A stretch of DNA of 58,903 nucleotides from Cytobacillus firmus NBRC 15306 (GCF_001591465.1 NZ_BCUY01000018.1:1-58903), one strand, 5' to 3'. Counted from the stretch's first letter, positions 1 to 9,030 are shown. Translations and numbers: made by a program. The notes: a model not told the origin generated them from the letters alone.

Positions 1-1
1 G

Positions 2-64
2 GGGACAGCAGCAGGGGAAGAAATTCTAAATAATATACTAAATAGTATGAAAGAAAGAGTTTAG
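2..64 (+). CDS. C-terminal end of an unidentified protein (partial)
   Basis: An open frame enters from the left edge and ends at the TAG at 62-64. It encodes about 20 residues, ending in an acidic/amphipathic stretch (EEILNNILNSMKERV). The stop is followed within 4 bases by a hairpin terminator, which is what a real gene end looks like. The fragment is too short to assign to a family. Confidence 0.45.
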   Translation, partial: GTAAGEEILNNILNSMKERV

Positions 65-309
65 TCCGGCTGGTCCCTCAGCCATTTTTTTAAAACGATA
101 AATAAGCAGATGCAAAAAGTATAGCTTCCTGTAAAGATTAAGCTGCTGATGGGAATAGACTGGTAATTGGCAAAAGAGAAGATGGCAAGGATCATTGACA
201 AGAAAAAGATGTCTATAAAAACAAAGGAACTTGAACATAAAGTATTCCTGATTATATCCAGATCATGATCAATCCCCCGATATCTCACTCTTCGAAAAAG
301 CAGCCTCAT
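61..309 (-). CDS. Small membrane protein of unknown function
   Basis: The 82-residue product begins with a basic N-terminus (MRLLFRRVRYRG). It has two hydrophobic segments, at about residues 27-48 and 53-72, and a short charged tail, so it is probably a two-pass inner-membrane protein. The start is supported by a GAGGAAGG ribosome binding site on the minus strand just upstream. I do not recognise the family. It is convergent with the gene entering from the left edge and divergent from yceG, so it is probably transcribed alone. Confidence 0.6.
   Translation of the reverse strand: MRLLFRRVRYRGIDHDLDIIRNTLCSSSFVFIDIFFLSMILAIFSFANYQSIPISSLIFTGSYTFCICLFIVLKKWLRDQPD
68..91 (+). terminator. Rho-independent terminator
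   Basis: GGCTG, a six-base loop and CAGCC are followed by a run of seven T. It lies just after the partial gene and overlaps the 3' end of the convergent small membrane-protein gene. Confidence 0.7.
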
Positions 310-414
310 GCTGACTCACCTTCCTCTTACAAAGTACTCCACTTTATGCGGGGACAGGGATAAAGGTGAAAAAGTCCATTTGAGGTCTATCAGCAATGAA
401 AAATATTGCCGGAA

Positions 415-440
415 TGAAACTTTCTTACTGTTAATTCGTA
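415..440 (+). promoter_or_regulatory. Sigma-W (ECF) type promoter upstream of yceG
   Basis: TGAAAC at 415-420, a 16-base spacer and CGTA at 437-440 match the B. subtilis sigma-W consensus (TGAAAC-N16-CGTA) exactly. It lies about 160 bp before yceG. The yce operon of B. subtilis is known to be under ECF and general-stress control, so the site makes sense. The remaining bases between 310 and 599 hold no gene that I can support. Confidence 0.75.
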
Positions 441-599
441 AAGAAAGTAAACCATTTTAGAAAAAGGCTGTATTCCTATGATATGATGGTAATAAGTTTA
501 CATATCTTTTGTCCCGTGCCATTATCCGGGATCTGAAACGCAATTTCTGAATGAAATGATAAGAATGCATCTTTCGCTCATAGAGGGAAGGGATAACTA

Positions 600-2243
600 T
601 TGAACTTGTCGTACAGTCAAATTAAAACTCACATCTTAAAGGTTACATATGAAAACTGGAGCTCTCAATTAACAAAGCCTAATTATGAACGTGAAAGTTA
701 CAGAGAGGAACAGCAAACGCTGCATGTTGGCCAAATTGTTGCCAGATTTCTTGGTGTTCCCCTTGATGAAGATGAATATTATAATCGTCTTTTTGATCTA
801 ATTCACACACAGAATTCAGGGCTTCTCCTCCTTAGTGATGAACATCTGGATAAAACGATTAATAACCAGCAGTTTCAGGCAATACAAAAAGTCCTGAATA
901 TTAACCGGGAACAGAATTTATCCATAAACCGGTTTGCTGCTTTTCTTGATGGCGAACAGCTGCTGCTCAAATCTTCCTCACCTTCTCTGCACAGGAAAAT
1001 AAGAGAAGCGATGATCACTATGCTGAATCTGTTTTCTGAAAAGGAATCAGGCGGCTTGAAAAACCAGGATATAAGAAGAGTGCTTGTAGATGTGATAAAG
1101 TGGTCCGCTAATCATTTAGGCACAGAACTTAAAGATATTGACCCGAAATTGGGTATGCCAAAAGTCCTTTGGTACGGGAATGGGAAAAAGAGTCATTATT
1201 ACTTTTTGTACTACTTAATTCAAATCGGGTGCGATATTCTTTATTTTTCTCCTTCAGGAGAAGACCTTTTTGCAGAGATGGGTCAGGAAGTTCAGGATTC
1301 TTTTGTACATCATTATCCTGAAAAGAAAAAGCCTGAACCTTTCCCGCAGGAAAAGAGAAGAAGGAGTGCTACAGTCGCCTATAGGGCATCCAGGGAAATA
1401 GAAACCATCCTTAACCATGAGGGTTCAGGCCTTTATAAACCCTGGCAGCTTAGGGAGTATACACCTTCTTCTGTGACCCTGAAAACTACTTATGATGAAC
1501 TTTTTATTTTAATTAAAGAGAAAGCTATGATCCGCCCAAACTTTGAGGTGAAGGATGGAAGGGTTATGATACCGTCCGTTTTTTCAAAGATCCAGGGAGT
1601 CAGCAGGAACCGCAAGGAATACTGGGATCGAATACAAACGATCAGCCAATATGAAGAAAGTCTGCTGATAAGGAGATTTCCTTTTACAAACAGCGTCAAC
1701 AATGATTTTCGTTTCCATTATCGCAATGCACTGGACAGGGAAGGAAAGCTTGACCCTGAAAAAATCATTTCTGGACACTATTGGAGGTATCAGCAGCTTC
1801 CTGGCGGCCTTCAAAATGGGATTGCAAAGGCCATTAGAAATATGTGTGAACGTCCGCGATTAAAGCCGCTGCCGGGTGAATCGGAAGAAGAATTGAAGAT
1901 TTATCTATTTAGCCAAAGCCTGCAAATTCCGCCGAGCATTCTAAAATTAATGCAGCAATTTGATTACTCGCAGGAAGTTCCTAAGATTATCCTCTATAAC
2001 AACGAGCTGAACGGGACGATGGTAAGATCAGATGCCGCACTCCTTTTGCTGCTTAATCAATTTGGGATAGATATTGTACTGTATAATCCGCCGGGCCATA
2101 ACGACATTGAAAACTTCATTGAGGAAGATTTATATGATGTTCACTGGCTTGAGGATGTTGTTTTTGAACAGGAATTTAAGGAGCCATCCTTTCTAAAAAA
2201 GGTTCTCTTTCAAGGATTATTAAAAAATTTAAAGGGTGATTGA
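600..2243 (+). CDS. yceG: YceG-like protein of the tellurite/toxic-anion operon
   Basis: This 547-residue protein resembles B. subtilis YceG, a component of the yceCDEFGHI stress operon. That family is predicted to belong to a biosynthetic module associated with Ter proteins. Two similar halves can be seen, each with a 'KVLWYGNG'/'KIILYNNE'-like strand and a 'DILYFSPSG'/'DIVLYNPPG' segment (about residues 190-230 and 465-510), suggesting an internal duplication. There is no signal peptide or membrane segment, so it is cytoplasmic. The TTG start is fixed by GAGGGAAGGG seven bases upstream. It overlaps or abuts yceH, and the two are surely co-transcribed. The biochemical activity is unknown. 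Confidence 0.85.
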   Translation: MNLSYSQIKTHILKVTYENWSSQLTKPNYERESYREEQQTLHVGQIVARFLGVPLDEDEYYNRLFDLIHTQNSGLLLLSDEHLDKTINNQQFQAIQKVLNINREQNLSINRFAAFLDGEQLLLKSSSPSLHRKIREAMITMLNLFSEKESGGLKNQDIRRVLVDVIKWSANHLGTELKDIDPKLGMPKVLWYGNGKKSHYYFLYYLIQIGCDILYFSPSGEDLFAEMGQEVQDSFVHHYPEKKKPEPFPQEKRRRSATVAYRASREIETILNHEGSGLYKPWQLREYTPSSVTLKTTYDELFILIKEKAMIRPNFEVKDGRVMIPSVFSKIQGVSRNRKEYWDRIQTISQYEESLLIRRFPFTNSVNNDFRFHYRNALDREGKLDPEKIISGHYWRYQQLPGGLQNGIAKAIRNMCERPRLKPLPGESEEELKIYLFSQSLQIPPSILKLMQQFDYSQEVPKIILYNNELNGTMVRSDAALLLLLNQFGIDIVLYNPPGHNDIENFIEEDLYDVHWLEDVVFEQEFKEPSFLKKVLFQGLLKNLKGD

Positions 2244-2245
2244 AA

Positions 2246-3352
2246 ATGAATCCGACCAAATCAACAGAACTAAATTTAACAGCCCAGCTGCAGGATGATA
2301 AATTAACCGAAAATAACGTTTCAGAAATTAAGCTTGCTTTAAGGCAGGAGCCTGAGGTGCAAAATCTGGCCAGGTCCATTGATGAGAAGGATCAAATTCA
2401 AATACTTGAATTCGGCAAAGAGCCTGCTGTTCAGATTTCCCGCTTCTCTGACCAGATATTGAGCAACATGAGAACAACAAAGGTTGAAGATTCAGGTGAA
2501 CTTTTAAAGCAGCTCGGCAGAATCATGGACAAATTTGATAAGAAGGATTTCGAGCAGGGACCTAAAGGCATCTTTGGCAAGCTTTTCAAGCGCGGAGAAA
2601 AAATGATTGAGAAGCTTTTCGGAAAATACCAGACAATGGGTGCGGAAATTGATAAAGTGTATGTTGAAATTTCCAAATACCAAAGTGAAATGGTCGATTC
2701 CACAACCATGCTTGAACAAATGTATGAGCAAAATTATCAGTACTATCTGACGCTCGAAAAATATGCTGTTGCAGGACAAATGAAAGCCGATGATTTAAAG
2801 GCCAATCAGCTTCCACAGCTGGAAGCGCGGTCTGCTCAGGGGGATCAGATGGCTTCGATGCAGCTTGATACGTTAAGAAATGCCGTCGATTTACTCGAGC
2901 AAAGAGTTTATGATCTTGAAATGGCTAAAATGGTTGCCCTTCAGACAGCACCGCAAATCCGGCTGCTTCAGAGAGGAAATACCAAGCTTATCGGTAAGAT
3001 TAATTCTGCCTTTGTAACCACTATTCCAATCTTTAAAAACGGTCTGATTCAGGCAGTCGCAGCGAAAAGACAAAAGCTTGTTGCTGATTCTATGAGCGAA
3101 CTGGACAGACGGACAAATGAAATGCTGGTGCGCAATGCGCAGAATATTTCAAACCAAAGTGCTGATATTGCAAGATTGGCAGGCGGTCCAAGTATTAAGA
3201 TTGAAACGATTGAGGAATCCTGGAATATCATCATGAAAGGTATGCAGGAGACAAAATCGATAGAAGAAGAAAACAAACGTCTGCGGGAAGAAGGAACCAG
3301 GAGACTGGAACAGCTCCAGGACAATTTTAAAAAAATGAAGCAGCAGGGTTAG
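2246..3352 (+). CDS. yceH: TelA/YceH family toxic-anion resistance protein
   Basis: The 368-residue protein is almost entirely helical and charged, which is typical of the TelA/KlaA family linked to tellurite and other toxic-anion resistance. The family signature region 'LGRIMDKFDKKDFEQGPKG' is near residue 90, followed by a helical domain and a coiled-coil C-terminus (about 320-368). No membrane segment is seen. I chose the ATG at 2246 because the AAAGGGTGAT ribosome binding site is correctly spaced for it and sits too close to the TTG at 2240. The gene starts two bases after the yceG stop, so translational coupling is likely. Confidence 0.88.
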   Translation: MNPTKSTELNLTAQLQDDKLTENNVSEIKLALRQEPEVQNLARSIDEKDQIQILEFGKEPAVQISRFSDQILSNMRTTKVEDSGELLKQLGRIMDKFDKKDFEQGPKGIFGKLFKRGEKMIEKLFGKYQTMGAEIDKVYVEISKYQSEMVDSTTMLEQMYEQNYQYYLTLEKYAVAGQMKADDLKANQLPQLEARSAQGDQMASMQLDTLRNAVDLLEQRVYDLEMAKMVALQTAPQIRLLQRGNTKLIGKINSAFVTTIPIFKNGLIQAVAAKRQKLVADSMSELDRRTNEMLVRNAQNISNQSADIARLAGGPSIKIETIEESWNIIMKGMQETKSIEEENKRLREEGTRRLEQLQDNFKKMKQQG

Positions 3353-3404
3353 TCAGCTGCACATTTTTAAATAAAATATAAATTATTGACGAGGTGGAAT
3401 TGAT

Positions 3405-4016
3405 ATGGCAATAAATCTTCAAAAAGGCCAGCGTGTTGACTTAACTAAAGGAAATCCGGGATTATCTAAAATTATGGTAGGATTAGGCTGGGATCCAGTT
3501 CAAAAGAGCGGAGGCGGCGGTCTCCTGGGATCTTTATTCGGAGGGGGCGGCGGAGCAAATATCGACTGTGACGCTTCTGTAATCATGCTTGGTGAAAATG
3601 GAAAGCTTAAAAGCAATAAAGATGTCATTTACTTCGGCAATTTAAAAAGCAGCGACGGAAGTGTCCAGCATACGGGGGACAATCTGACAGGAGCAGGAAA
3701 TGGAGACGACGAGCAGGTGCTGATTGATTTAAGCAGAGTGCCTGCACACATTCACAAAATGGTATTCGTTGTAAACATTTATGACAGTGTAAAGAGAAAG
3801 CAGCATTTCGGAATGATCCAAAATGCATTCATCAGAGTAGTAAACTCCGGCAACAATCAGGAACTGATTCATTACAACCTGACTGACAACTACAGCGGAA
3901 GTACCAGCTTAATAGTTGGAGAGATTTATCGCCATGGAAGCGATTGGAAGTTTGCGGCAGTTGGTACTGGGACGGCTTCTCCCGGCCTTTCAGATGTAGT
4001 GCGCTCTTATTCTTAA
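3405..4016 (+). CDS. TerD-family stress protein (YceC/YceD/YceE-like)
   Basis: This 203-residue protein has the TerD-domain start 'LQKGQRVDLTKGNPGLSKI' and the acidic motifs seen in TerD calcium-binding proteins: IDCDASV near residue 52 and a GNGDDEQVLIDLSRVP segment near 100. A glycine-rich insertion (GGGGLLGSLFGGGGGAN, about 37-53) interrupts the first strand region. It follows yceH by 52 bases with its own GAGGTGG site and ends in a strong terminator. B. subtilis carries three TerD paralogues plus a TerC-like membrane protein (YceF) before yceG; here a single TerD follows yceH. Confidence 0.88.
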   Translation: MAINLQKGQRVDLTKGNPGLSKIMVGLGWDPVQKSGGGGLLGSLFGGGGGANIDCDASVIMLGENGKLKSNKDVIYFGNLKSSDGSVQHTGDNLTGAGNGDDEQVLIDLSRVPAHIHKMVFVVNIYDSVKRKQHFGMIQNAFIRVVNSGNNQELIHYNLTDNYSGSTSLIVGEIYRHGSDWKFAAVGTGTASPGLSDVVRSYS

Positions 4017-4033
4017 TAAAATAAACTTAGAAG

Positions 4034-4060
4034 GGGCCCGAAATTACTCGGGCCCTTTTT
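4034..4060 (+). terminator. Terminator of the yceG-yceH-terD operon
   Basis: GGGCCCGA, a short loop and TCGGGCCC are followed by six T. It is a strong hairpin 18 bases after the terD stop. Confidence 0.9.
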
Positions 4061-4113
4061 GAATTTTCATAAAAGTTTCCCATCATTTGTTTCCTATTTA
4101 TCCTCCTTTCATA

Positions 4114-4122
4114 TGTTATAAT
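4114..4122 (+). promoter_or_regulatory. Extended -10 promoter element
   Basis: TGTTATAAT is a consensus sigma-A -10 with the TGn extension. It lies about 125 bp before the secreted protease gene. No good -35 is seen, which the TG extension can compensate. Confidence 0.45.
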
Positions 4123-4247
4123 TTTAATAGAATATCAGATCGGTTAAAGATTTTTTCTCCATTCAGGCAGTTCCGCAGCTTATACACTTCAAAGAGCTCT
4201 GTTGCCCGCAAATTATACATCTTAGATTAGCAGAAGGGGCTTTTAAC

Positions 4248-4949
4248 ATGCGCAAAATGGTACTTACATTTACAATTATAATCATTTCCCTTGCACTGCT
4301 CGGGAATTCTCAGGCTGCCATGGGCGGCATAAAACTAAAGGATTACCCGCATTCTTCCCAGCTTAAAGAGTTTCTCAGTCTGAAATCTCCACGCCAGCTT
4401 GGTGAAATCTTTATTGTGCCTATCGAACCTTTTGATGAGAGAGAGGCTGCAGAGATGATTTCCCGAGTGGATCATCTGCCCGCTTCCCTGCTCTCCAAAA
4501 TAGAGGGTGAAGATATTAGGGTGAAGTTATTCACGGGGAAACTTACTGATAATCCTACAGCGCAGCATCTCACAGGGGTAATACCGCGCGGCTATACAGG
4601 GGATACCACTTGGGATGATGTCCCGGGGATTGGCGGCGCAAAAACAGTCCTTGTAAAAATAGGCTTCAGTGAGAGGGGGAGAGGTCATGGATCCGTTAAT
4701 CTGGAACTTCATGAACTTGCCCATTCTGTTGATCGTCATGTGTACGATGGCATTCGATTTAATCAGAAGTTTCTTTCTGTGTGGAAAGCTGAAAAAGCTA
4801 AACTGTTTCCGGGCCAAAATTATCTTCTTTCCTTCCCTGAAGAATATTTTGCTGAGGCTTTTGCCATGTATTTTGCAGAAGGGGAATCGAGGGAATTATT
4901 AAGAGAGAATGCCCCGAAAACCTATAATTTTATAAAAGAGTTAAACTGA
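4248..4949 (+). CDS. Secreted zinc metallopeptidase, anthrax lethal factor/Pro-Pro endopeptidase type
   Basis: The 233-residue product has a signal peptide (about residues 1-23, ending at SQAA), so it is secreted. The zincin motif HELAH is at residues 155-159. It is followed by Y192 and the EE pair at 198-199 in 'FPEEYFAEAFAMYF', a spacing like the tyrosine and third zinc ligand of M34-family enzymes. Lethal factor and the clostridial/Paenibacillus Pro-Pro endopeptidases (PPEP) share this layout and this small size. PPEPs cut between two prolines in surface proteins. Proline-proline specificity is an inference; the metalloprotease fold call is firmer. The gene stands alone, between the ter operon and thyA. 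Confidence 0.75.
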   Translation: MRKMVLTFTIIIISLALLGNSQAAMGGIKLKDYPHSSQLKEFLSLKSPRQLGEIFIVPIEPFDEREAAEMISRVDHLPASLLSKIEGEDIRVKLFTGKLTDNPTAQHLTGVIPRGYTGDTTWDDVPGIGGAKTVLVKIGFSERGRGHGSVNLELHELAHSVDRHVYDGIRFNQKFLSVWKAEKAKLFPGQNYLLSFPEEYFAEAFAMYFAEGESRELLRENAPKTYNFIKELN

Positions 4950-5040
4950 TTTTACCTGTTTTTTTATGATGTTTAACTAATGTTAAACAATCGCAAATTG
5001 TGTACAATAGCAATGAGTATCTTAAAAAGGTTGGGTTGAA

Positions 5041-5835
5041 ATGAAACAATATTTGGATCTTTGCAGGCATGTCCTGGAAAATGGCACTAAAAAAGAAGAC
5101 CGTACAGGCACAGGTACAATAAGCACGTTTGGTTATCAGATGCGCTTTGACCTGCAGGAGGGCTTCCCGCTTGTTACTACTAAGAAATTGCATCTAAAAT
5201 CCATTATCCATGAGCTATTATGGTTTTTAAATGGAGATACAAATGTGAAATACCTTCAGGACAATGGTGTGCGGATATGGAATGAGTGGGCAGACGAGGA
5301 AGGGAATCTAGGGCCCGTTTATGGACATCAGTGGAGATCCTGGACAGGTGCTGATGGAAATACAGTTGATCAGATCACGAGCCTGATTGAGCAAATCAAA
5401 ACAAATCCTGATTCCCGCCGCCTGATTGTAAATGCATGGAATGTTGGAGAAATTGAAAAGATGGCTTTGCCGCCTTGCCACTGCCTATTCCAGTTTTACG
5501 CTGCAGATGGAAAGCTATCCTGCCAGCTTTATCAGAGATCTGCAGATGTCTTTCTCGGCGTGCCGTTTAATATTGCTTCCTATGCTTTACTGACTATGAT
5601 GGTTGCCCAGGTTTGCGATCTGGAGCCTGGTGAATTTGTTCATACTTTCGGTGATGTGCATATTTACCAGAATCATCTTGAACAGGTAAACCTCCAGCTG
5701 AGCCGCGATCCCCGAAAGCTTCCAAAGATGAAGATTAATCCTGAGGTGAAAGATATTTTCAGCTTTAAGTTTGACGATTTCCAGCTTAAAGACTATAATC
5801 CGCATCCTCACATTAAAGGAGTTGTCAGTGTATGA
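5041..5835 (+). CDS. thyA: Thymidylate synthase
   Basis: Converts dUMP to dTMP using methylene-tetrahydrofolate. The 264-residue length equals that of E. coli ThyA. The nucleophile Cys146 lies in 'PPCHCLFQF', preceded by the dUMP phosphate-binding '[11 protein letters not shown]' region and followed by '[17 protein letters not shown]'. The ATG at 5041 follows a weak AAAAGG-type site. The gene overlaps dfrA by four bases, the classic thyA-dfrA pair in which the DHF made by ThyA is recycled by DfrA. Confidence 0.98.
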   Translation: MKQYLDLCRHVLENGTKKEDRTGTGTISTFGYQMRFDLQEGFPLVTTKKLHLKSIIHELLWFLNGDTNVKYLQDNGVRIWNEWADEEGNLGPVYGHQWRSWTGADGNTVDQITSLIEQIKTNPDSRRLIVNAWNVGEIEKMALPPCHCLFQFYAADGKLSCQLYQRSADVFLGVPFNIASYALLTMMVAQVCDLEPGEFVHTFGDVHIYQNHLEQVNLQLSRDPRKLPKMKINPEVKDIFSFKFDDFQLKDYNPHPHIKGVVSV

Positions 5836-6317
5836 TTTCTTTAATGTGGGCAATGGATGAGAATCGTGTGATCGGCATGGATAATAAACTTCCCTGGCAT
5901 TTACCTGAGGATTTAAAGTTTTTTAAAAGAACCACGATGGGGCATCCGATTGCCATGGGACGCAAAACCTGGGATTCAATCGGGAGACCTCTGCCGGGGA
6001 GAGAGAATATTGTGATAACCCGCAATAAATCCTTTTCCTGTGAAGGATGCACAGTAGTACATACAGTTGAGGAGCTGCTGAAGTACAGTGGCGATAGAGA
6101 AGATGAAACCTTTGTCATTGGCGGTGCCGAGATTTTCAAAGCCATTCTTCCTTCAGCTGATCGTCTATATCTGACTATGATTTATGACCAATTTGAAGGG
6201 GACACATACTTTCCAGAATTGGACATGTCAGAATGGGACCTTCTTTCAAGGGAGAAGGGCACAAGGGATGAAAAAAATCCATATGATTTTGAATTCCTTA
6301 TTTATAAAAGAAAATAA
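5832..6317 (+). CDS. dfrA: Dihydrofolate reductase
   Basis: Reduces dihydrofolate to tetrahydrofolate with NADPH. The 161-residue protein has the substrate-site acid Asp27 in '[13 protein letters not shown]', the NADPH-binding '[16 protein letters not shown]' and 'VIGGAEIF'. It starts inside the end of thyA (ATGA overlap), so the two are translationally coupled. A strong terminator follows. Confidence 0.98.
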   Translation: MISLMWAMDENRVIGMDNKLPWHLPEDLKFFKRTTMGHPIAMGRKTWDSIGRPLPGRENIVITRNKSFSCEGCTVVHTVEELLKYSGDREDETFVIGGAEIFKAILPSADRLYLTMIYDQFEGDTYFPELDMSEWDLLSREKGTRDEKNPYDFEFLIYKRK

Positions 6318-6321
6318 CCTT

Positions 6322-6354
6322 AAAAGCAGCCCGCACCGGCGGGCTGCTTTTTTG
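6322..6354 (+). terminator. Terminator of thyA-dfrA
   Basis: A 13-base stem (AAAAGCAGCCCGC / GCGGGCTGCTTTT) with a four-base loop runs into a T tract five bases after the dfrA stop. Confidence 0.93.
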
Positions 6355-6433
6355 ACCGTTTAATCTGCAAACATATAGTGAAAGGAACCTGATTATTATA
6401 TAATGTAAACCATCCCAACAACTGGAGGTATGT

Positions 6434-7165
6434 ATGCTTCGATTAATAATCTTTTTTCTTTATATGGGCGGATATTTGGTTTATAGCCTGCCTGCTCTAT
6501 CCCGGATGAGAAACCTGAATTCAGCACTCCCCGTTGAAGAACGCGACCGCATCATCCATAATGTGCCCCAAAGGTGGTCCAGGATAATAATGAAAATATC
6601 AGGCTCTCAAGTAAAAATTACGGGGCAGGAATTAATTCCAGAAGGGCCTGTCGTCATTGTCTGCAACCATGAAGGGGATTTTGATATTCCAGTCCTTCTT
6701 GCATCTATTAATAAACCTTTTGGTTTTATATCGAAAGTTGAAGTGAGGAAAGCACCCATCATCTCATCATGGATGGAAGTCATGAACTGTGTCTTTATTG
6801 ATCGCAGCAATCGCAGGAGTGCTATCGATTCTTTGAAGAATGCTGCAGTGCTTTTAAAACAGGGGCACTCTCTCCTGATTTTCCCGGAAGGGACGAGAAG
6901 CAGGGGAGGGAAGGTAGGGCCATTTAAAGTAGGCGGATTCAGACTTGCACAGGATGCAGGTGTTCCGATTGTGCCAATATCCATTAAAGGGACAGCAGAT
7001 GCCTTTGAAAGGAATGGGAGACTCATAAAGCCGGCTAAAATAGAAATCAGGGTGTGCAAAGCTGTGAATGCCAAGATCGTTAAAGATATGGATGCAAAGT
7101 TTCTTGCACAGGAAGTAAGAGCAATAATCTGCAGCAGTCTTTCTGACAGAAAAATCGCTTCATAA
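6434..7165 (+). CDS. PlsC-type acyltransferase (YpkP-like)
   Basis: A 243-residue lysophospholipid acyltransferase. It has one N-terminal hydrophobic segment (about 1-20), the catalytic NHEGDFD motif (H-x4-D, near residue 79) and the glycerophosphate-binding FPEGTRSRGG near 151. Enzymes of this family acylate 1-acyl-glycerol-3-phosphate at the membrane. It sits directly after thyA-dfrA, as ypkP does in B. subtilis, where the principal PlsC is encoded elsewhere, so the exact substrate is uncertain. The start is supported by ACTGGAGG upstream of the ATG. Confidence 0.9.
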   Translation: MLRLIIFFLYMGGYLVYSLPALSRMRNLNSALPVEERDRIIHNVPQRWSRIIMKISGSQVKITGQELIPEGPVVIVCNHEGDFDIPVLLASINKPFGFISKVEVRKAPIISSWMEVMNCVFIDRSNRRSAIDSLKNAAVLLKQGHSLLIFPEGTRSRGGKVGPFKVGGFRLAQDAGVPIVPISIKGTADAFERNGRLIKPAKIEIRVCKAVNAKIVKDMDAKFLAQEVRAIICSSLSDRKIAS

Positions 7166-7166
7166 G

Positions 7167-7197
7167 AAAAAGGCCCCATTCGGTCAGGGGCCTTTTT
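7167..7197. terminator. Bidirectional terminator
   Basis: AAAAAGGCCCC and GGGGCCTTTTT flank a ten-base loop between the convergent acyltransferase gene and the 78-residue minus-strand gene. The stem has A and T runs on both sides. Confidence 0.85.
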
Positions 7198-7208
7198 AGG
7201 CGGTAAAT

Positions 7209-7445
7209 TTATAAATTCGGATTCACTAAATAATCTGTGAGCTTCTGAATCATTCCGTGGTATTCCCTGGGATCGCAAAACTCTTCTGCGGTAAAGTTAG
7301 CTTTCACCCACTCTATTAATTCATCTGCACTGTTGAAGTACTCCCCACTTGTGTCGCTTTTCCGAATCATATACCTGCCGTTATCTTCATCCACTGTTAC
7401 CTCCACAGGCAAAGCGCTATCCAGACTGCATAAAGAAAACTCCAT
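7209..7445 (-). CDS. Small acidic protein of unknown function
   Basis: The 78-residue soluble product has two predicted strands (EVTVDED..RYMIRKSD) followed by helices (ADELIEWVKANFTAEEF). The ATG is preceded by AAAGGGGTG at good distance on the minus strand. I do not recognise the family. It sits between the acyltransferase and ilvA, divergent from ilvA. Confidence 0.65.
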   Translation of the reverse strand: MEFSLCSLDSALPVEVTVDEDNGRYMIRKSDTSGEYFNSADELIEWVKANFTAEEFCDPREYHGMIQKLTDYLVNPNL

Positions 7446-7552
7446 TCCTGCACCCCTTTGAGATATAAATTAACTTTTGCTTATTATATGTCAGTTTTAT
7501 CAGTTTCTATCCATAAAATAATTCGAAAAATGTAAATTTTTAAAAAGCCGGA

Positions 7553-7580
7553 TTGAAATCGTGATTTGTCATGGTATAAT
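7553..7580 (+). promoter_or_regulatory. Sigma-A promoter of ilvA
   Basis: TTGAAA at 7553-7558, a 16-base spacer and TATAAT at 7575-7580 with a TGG extension. The first base of ilvA is about 38 bases after the -10, so there is no room for a T-box leader. Confidence 0.8.
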
Positions 7581-7617
7581 GTACAAATTAATAACTTGTA
7601 AAGAAGAGGGTGGCAAA

Positions 7618-8886
7618 ATGGAACAGAAAGTGATGACAAAAAAATGGGTGCAGGTGGAAGATATTTTAATTGCATACCAGCAGCTAAAGGATATTGTTGC
7701 CCATACACCTTTACAGAAAAATGAACGCCTATCAGAAAAGTATGAGTGCAATGTTTATTTGAAAAGGGAAGATCTTCAGCATGTCCGCTCATTTAAATTA
7801 AGAGGCGCCTACTATAAAGTGAAATCTTTAACTGAAGAGGAGCTTGAAAATGGTGTAGTCTGTGCAAGCGCAGGGAATCATGCACAGGGAGTTGCCTATG
7901 CATGCAGACACCTCGGAGTTCAGGGGAAGATCTTCATGCCGGCGACCACGCCGAGACAGAAGGTGAGCCAGGTAGAGCTGTTTGGGAGAGATTCAGTGGA
8001 GATCATACTAGTTGGAGACACTTTTGATGATTCCTATCACGAAGCTCTTAAATGTGCCACGGAGGAGGACAGGGCATTTATTCACCCGTTTGATGATGAA
8101 ATGGTGATAGCAGGACAGGGAACAGTTGCGGTTGAGATGCTTAACGATTGTGAAGAGCAAGTCGATTTTGTTATTGCCAGCATTGGCGGAGGCGGATTAA
8201 TGGCCGGACTCAGCACTTACATAAAAAGCATCTCGCCGGAAACGCAGATGATTGGAGTTGAACCTGAAGGAGCACCCTCTATGAGCGAAGCAATCAGGGT
8301 ACAAACAGTAGCACCACTCGGGGAGATTGATAAGTTTGTAGATGGTGCTGCGGTAAAGTGTGTCGGTGAAAAAACTTATGACATCTGCAATGAGCTTGTT
8401 GATGATATTTTCATGGTTCCTGAAGGGAAAGTGTGCACGACAATCCTTGAATTATATAACGAGCATGCGATTGTGGCAGAGCCTGCCGGTGCTTTGCCGA
8501 TTGCTGCATTGGATATGTGCAGGGATCAAATTAAAGGAAAGAATGTTGTTTGTGTGATCAGCGGCGGCAATAATGATATTGGCCGCATGCAGGAAATTAA
8601 AGAGCGTTCCCTGCTTTATGAAGGCCTGCTTTACCATTTCATAGTGAATTTCCCCCAAAGGGCAGGGGCATTAAGAGAGTTCCTTGACGAAGTTCTTGGT
8701 CCGACGGACGATATTACACGTTTTGAATATACGAAAAAAAATAATAAAGAAAATGGTCCGGCTCTTGTAGGAATTGAGCTGAAGCATAGGGAAGACTATA
8801 GCGACCTCATTGTGAGAATGAATAAAAAGGGATTCACTTACAAAGAGATAAACAAAGACAGCAACCTTTTTCATCTGCTTGTATAA
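7618..8886 (+). CDS. ilvA: Threonine dehydratase (biosynthetic)
   Basis: Deaminates threonine to 2-oxobutanoate, the first step towards isoleucine. In the 422-residue protein the PLP-binding Lys60 lies in 'RSFKLRGAYYK', the phosphate-binding loop is 'GGGGLMAG' and a 'SGGNND' segment follows near 315. The last roughly 95 residues form a single ACT-like regulatory domain, the short form typical of Bacillus. The ATG at 7618 has the AAGAGGGTGG site; an in-frame GTG at 7561 lies upstream of the -10 box and can be excluded. Confidence 0.96.
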   Translation: MEQKVMTKKWVQVEDILIAYQQLKDIVAHTPLQKNERLSEKYECNVYLKREDLQHVRSFKLRGAYYKVKSLTEEELENGVVCASAGNHAQGVAYACRHLGVQGKIFMPATTPRQKVSQVELFGRDSVEIILVGDTFDDSYHEALKCATEEDRAFIHPFDDEMVIAGQGTVAVEMLNDCEEQVDFVIASIGGGGLMAGLSTYIKSISPETQMIGVEPEGAPSMSEAIRVQTVAPLGEIDKFVDGAAVKCVGEKTYDICNELVDDIFMVPEGKVCTTILELYNEHAIVAEPAGALPIAALDMCRDQIKGKNVVCVISGGNNDIGRMQEIKERSLLYEGLLYHFIVNFPQRAGALREFLDEVLGPTDDITRFEYTKKNNKENGPALVGIELKHREDYSDLIVRMNKKGFTYKEINKDSNLFHLLV

Positions 8887-9030
8887 GTACCCGGACGACT
8901 GGCAGATCCCTATTATTTAATAAGATATGTGACTGAAATATGAATTTTTTTGATATCTGTGACATTTCCTTTGAAAAGTACTATAATCGTATTAGATTCA
9001 AAAGGGAAGTACTTTAAAGGAGATGTGAAT

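Noticed and set aside
6607-7278. A 223-residue open frame antisense to the acyltransferase gene
   Set aside because: It has no ribosome site and overlaps a gene with clear catalytic motifs; it is a shadow frame.
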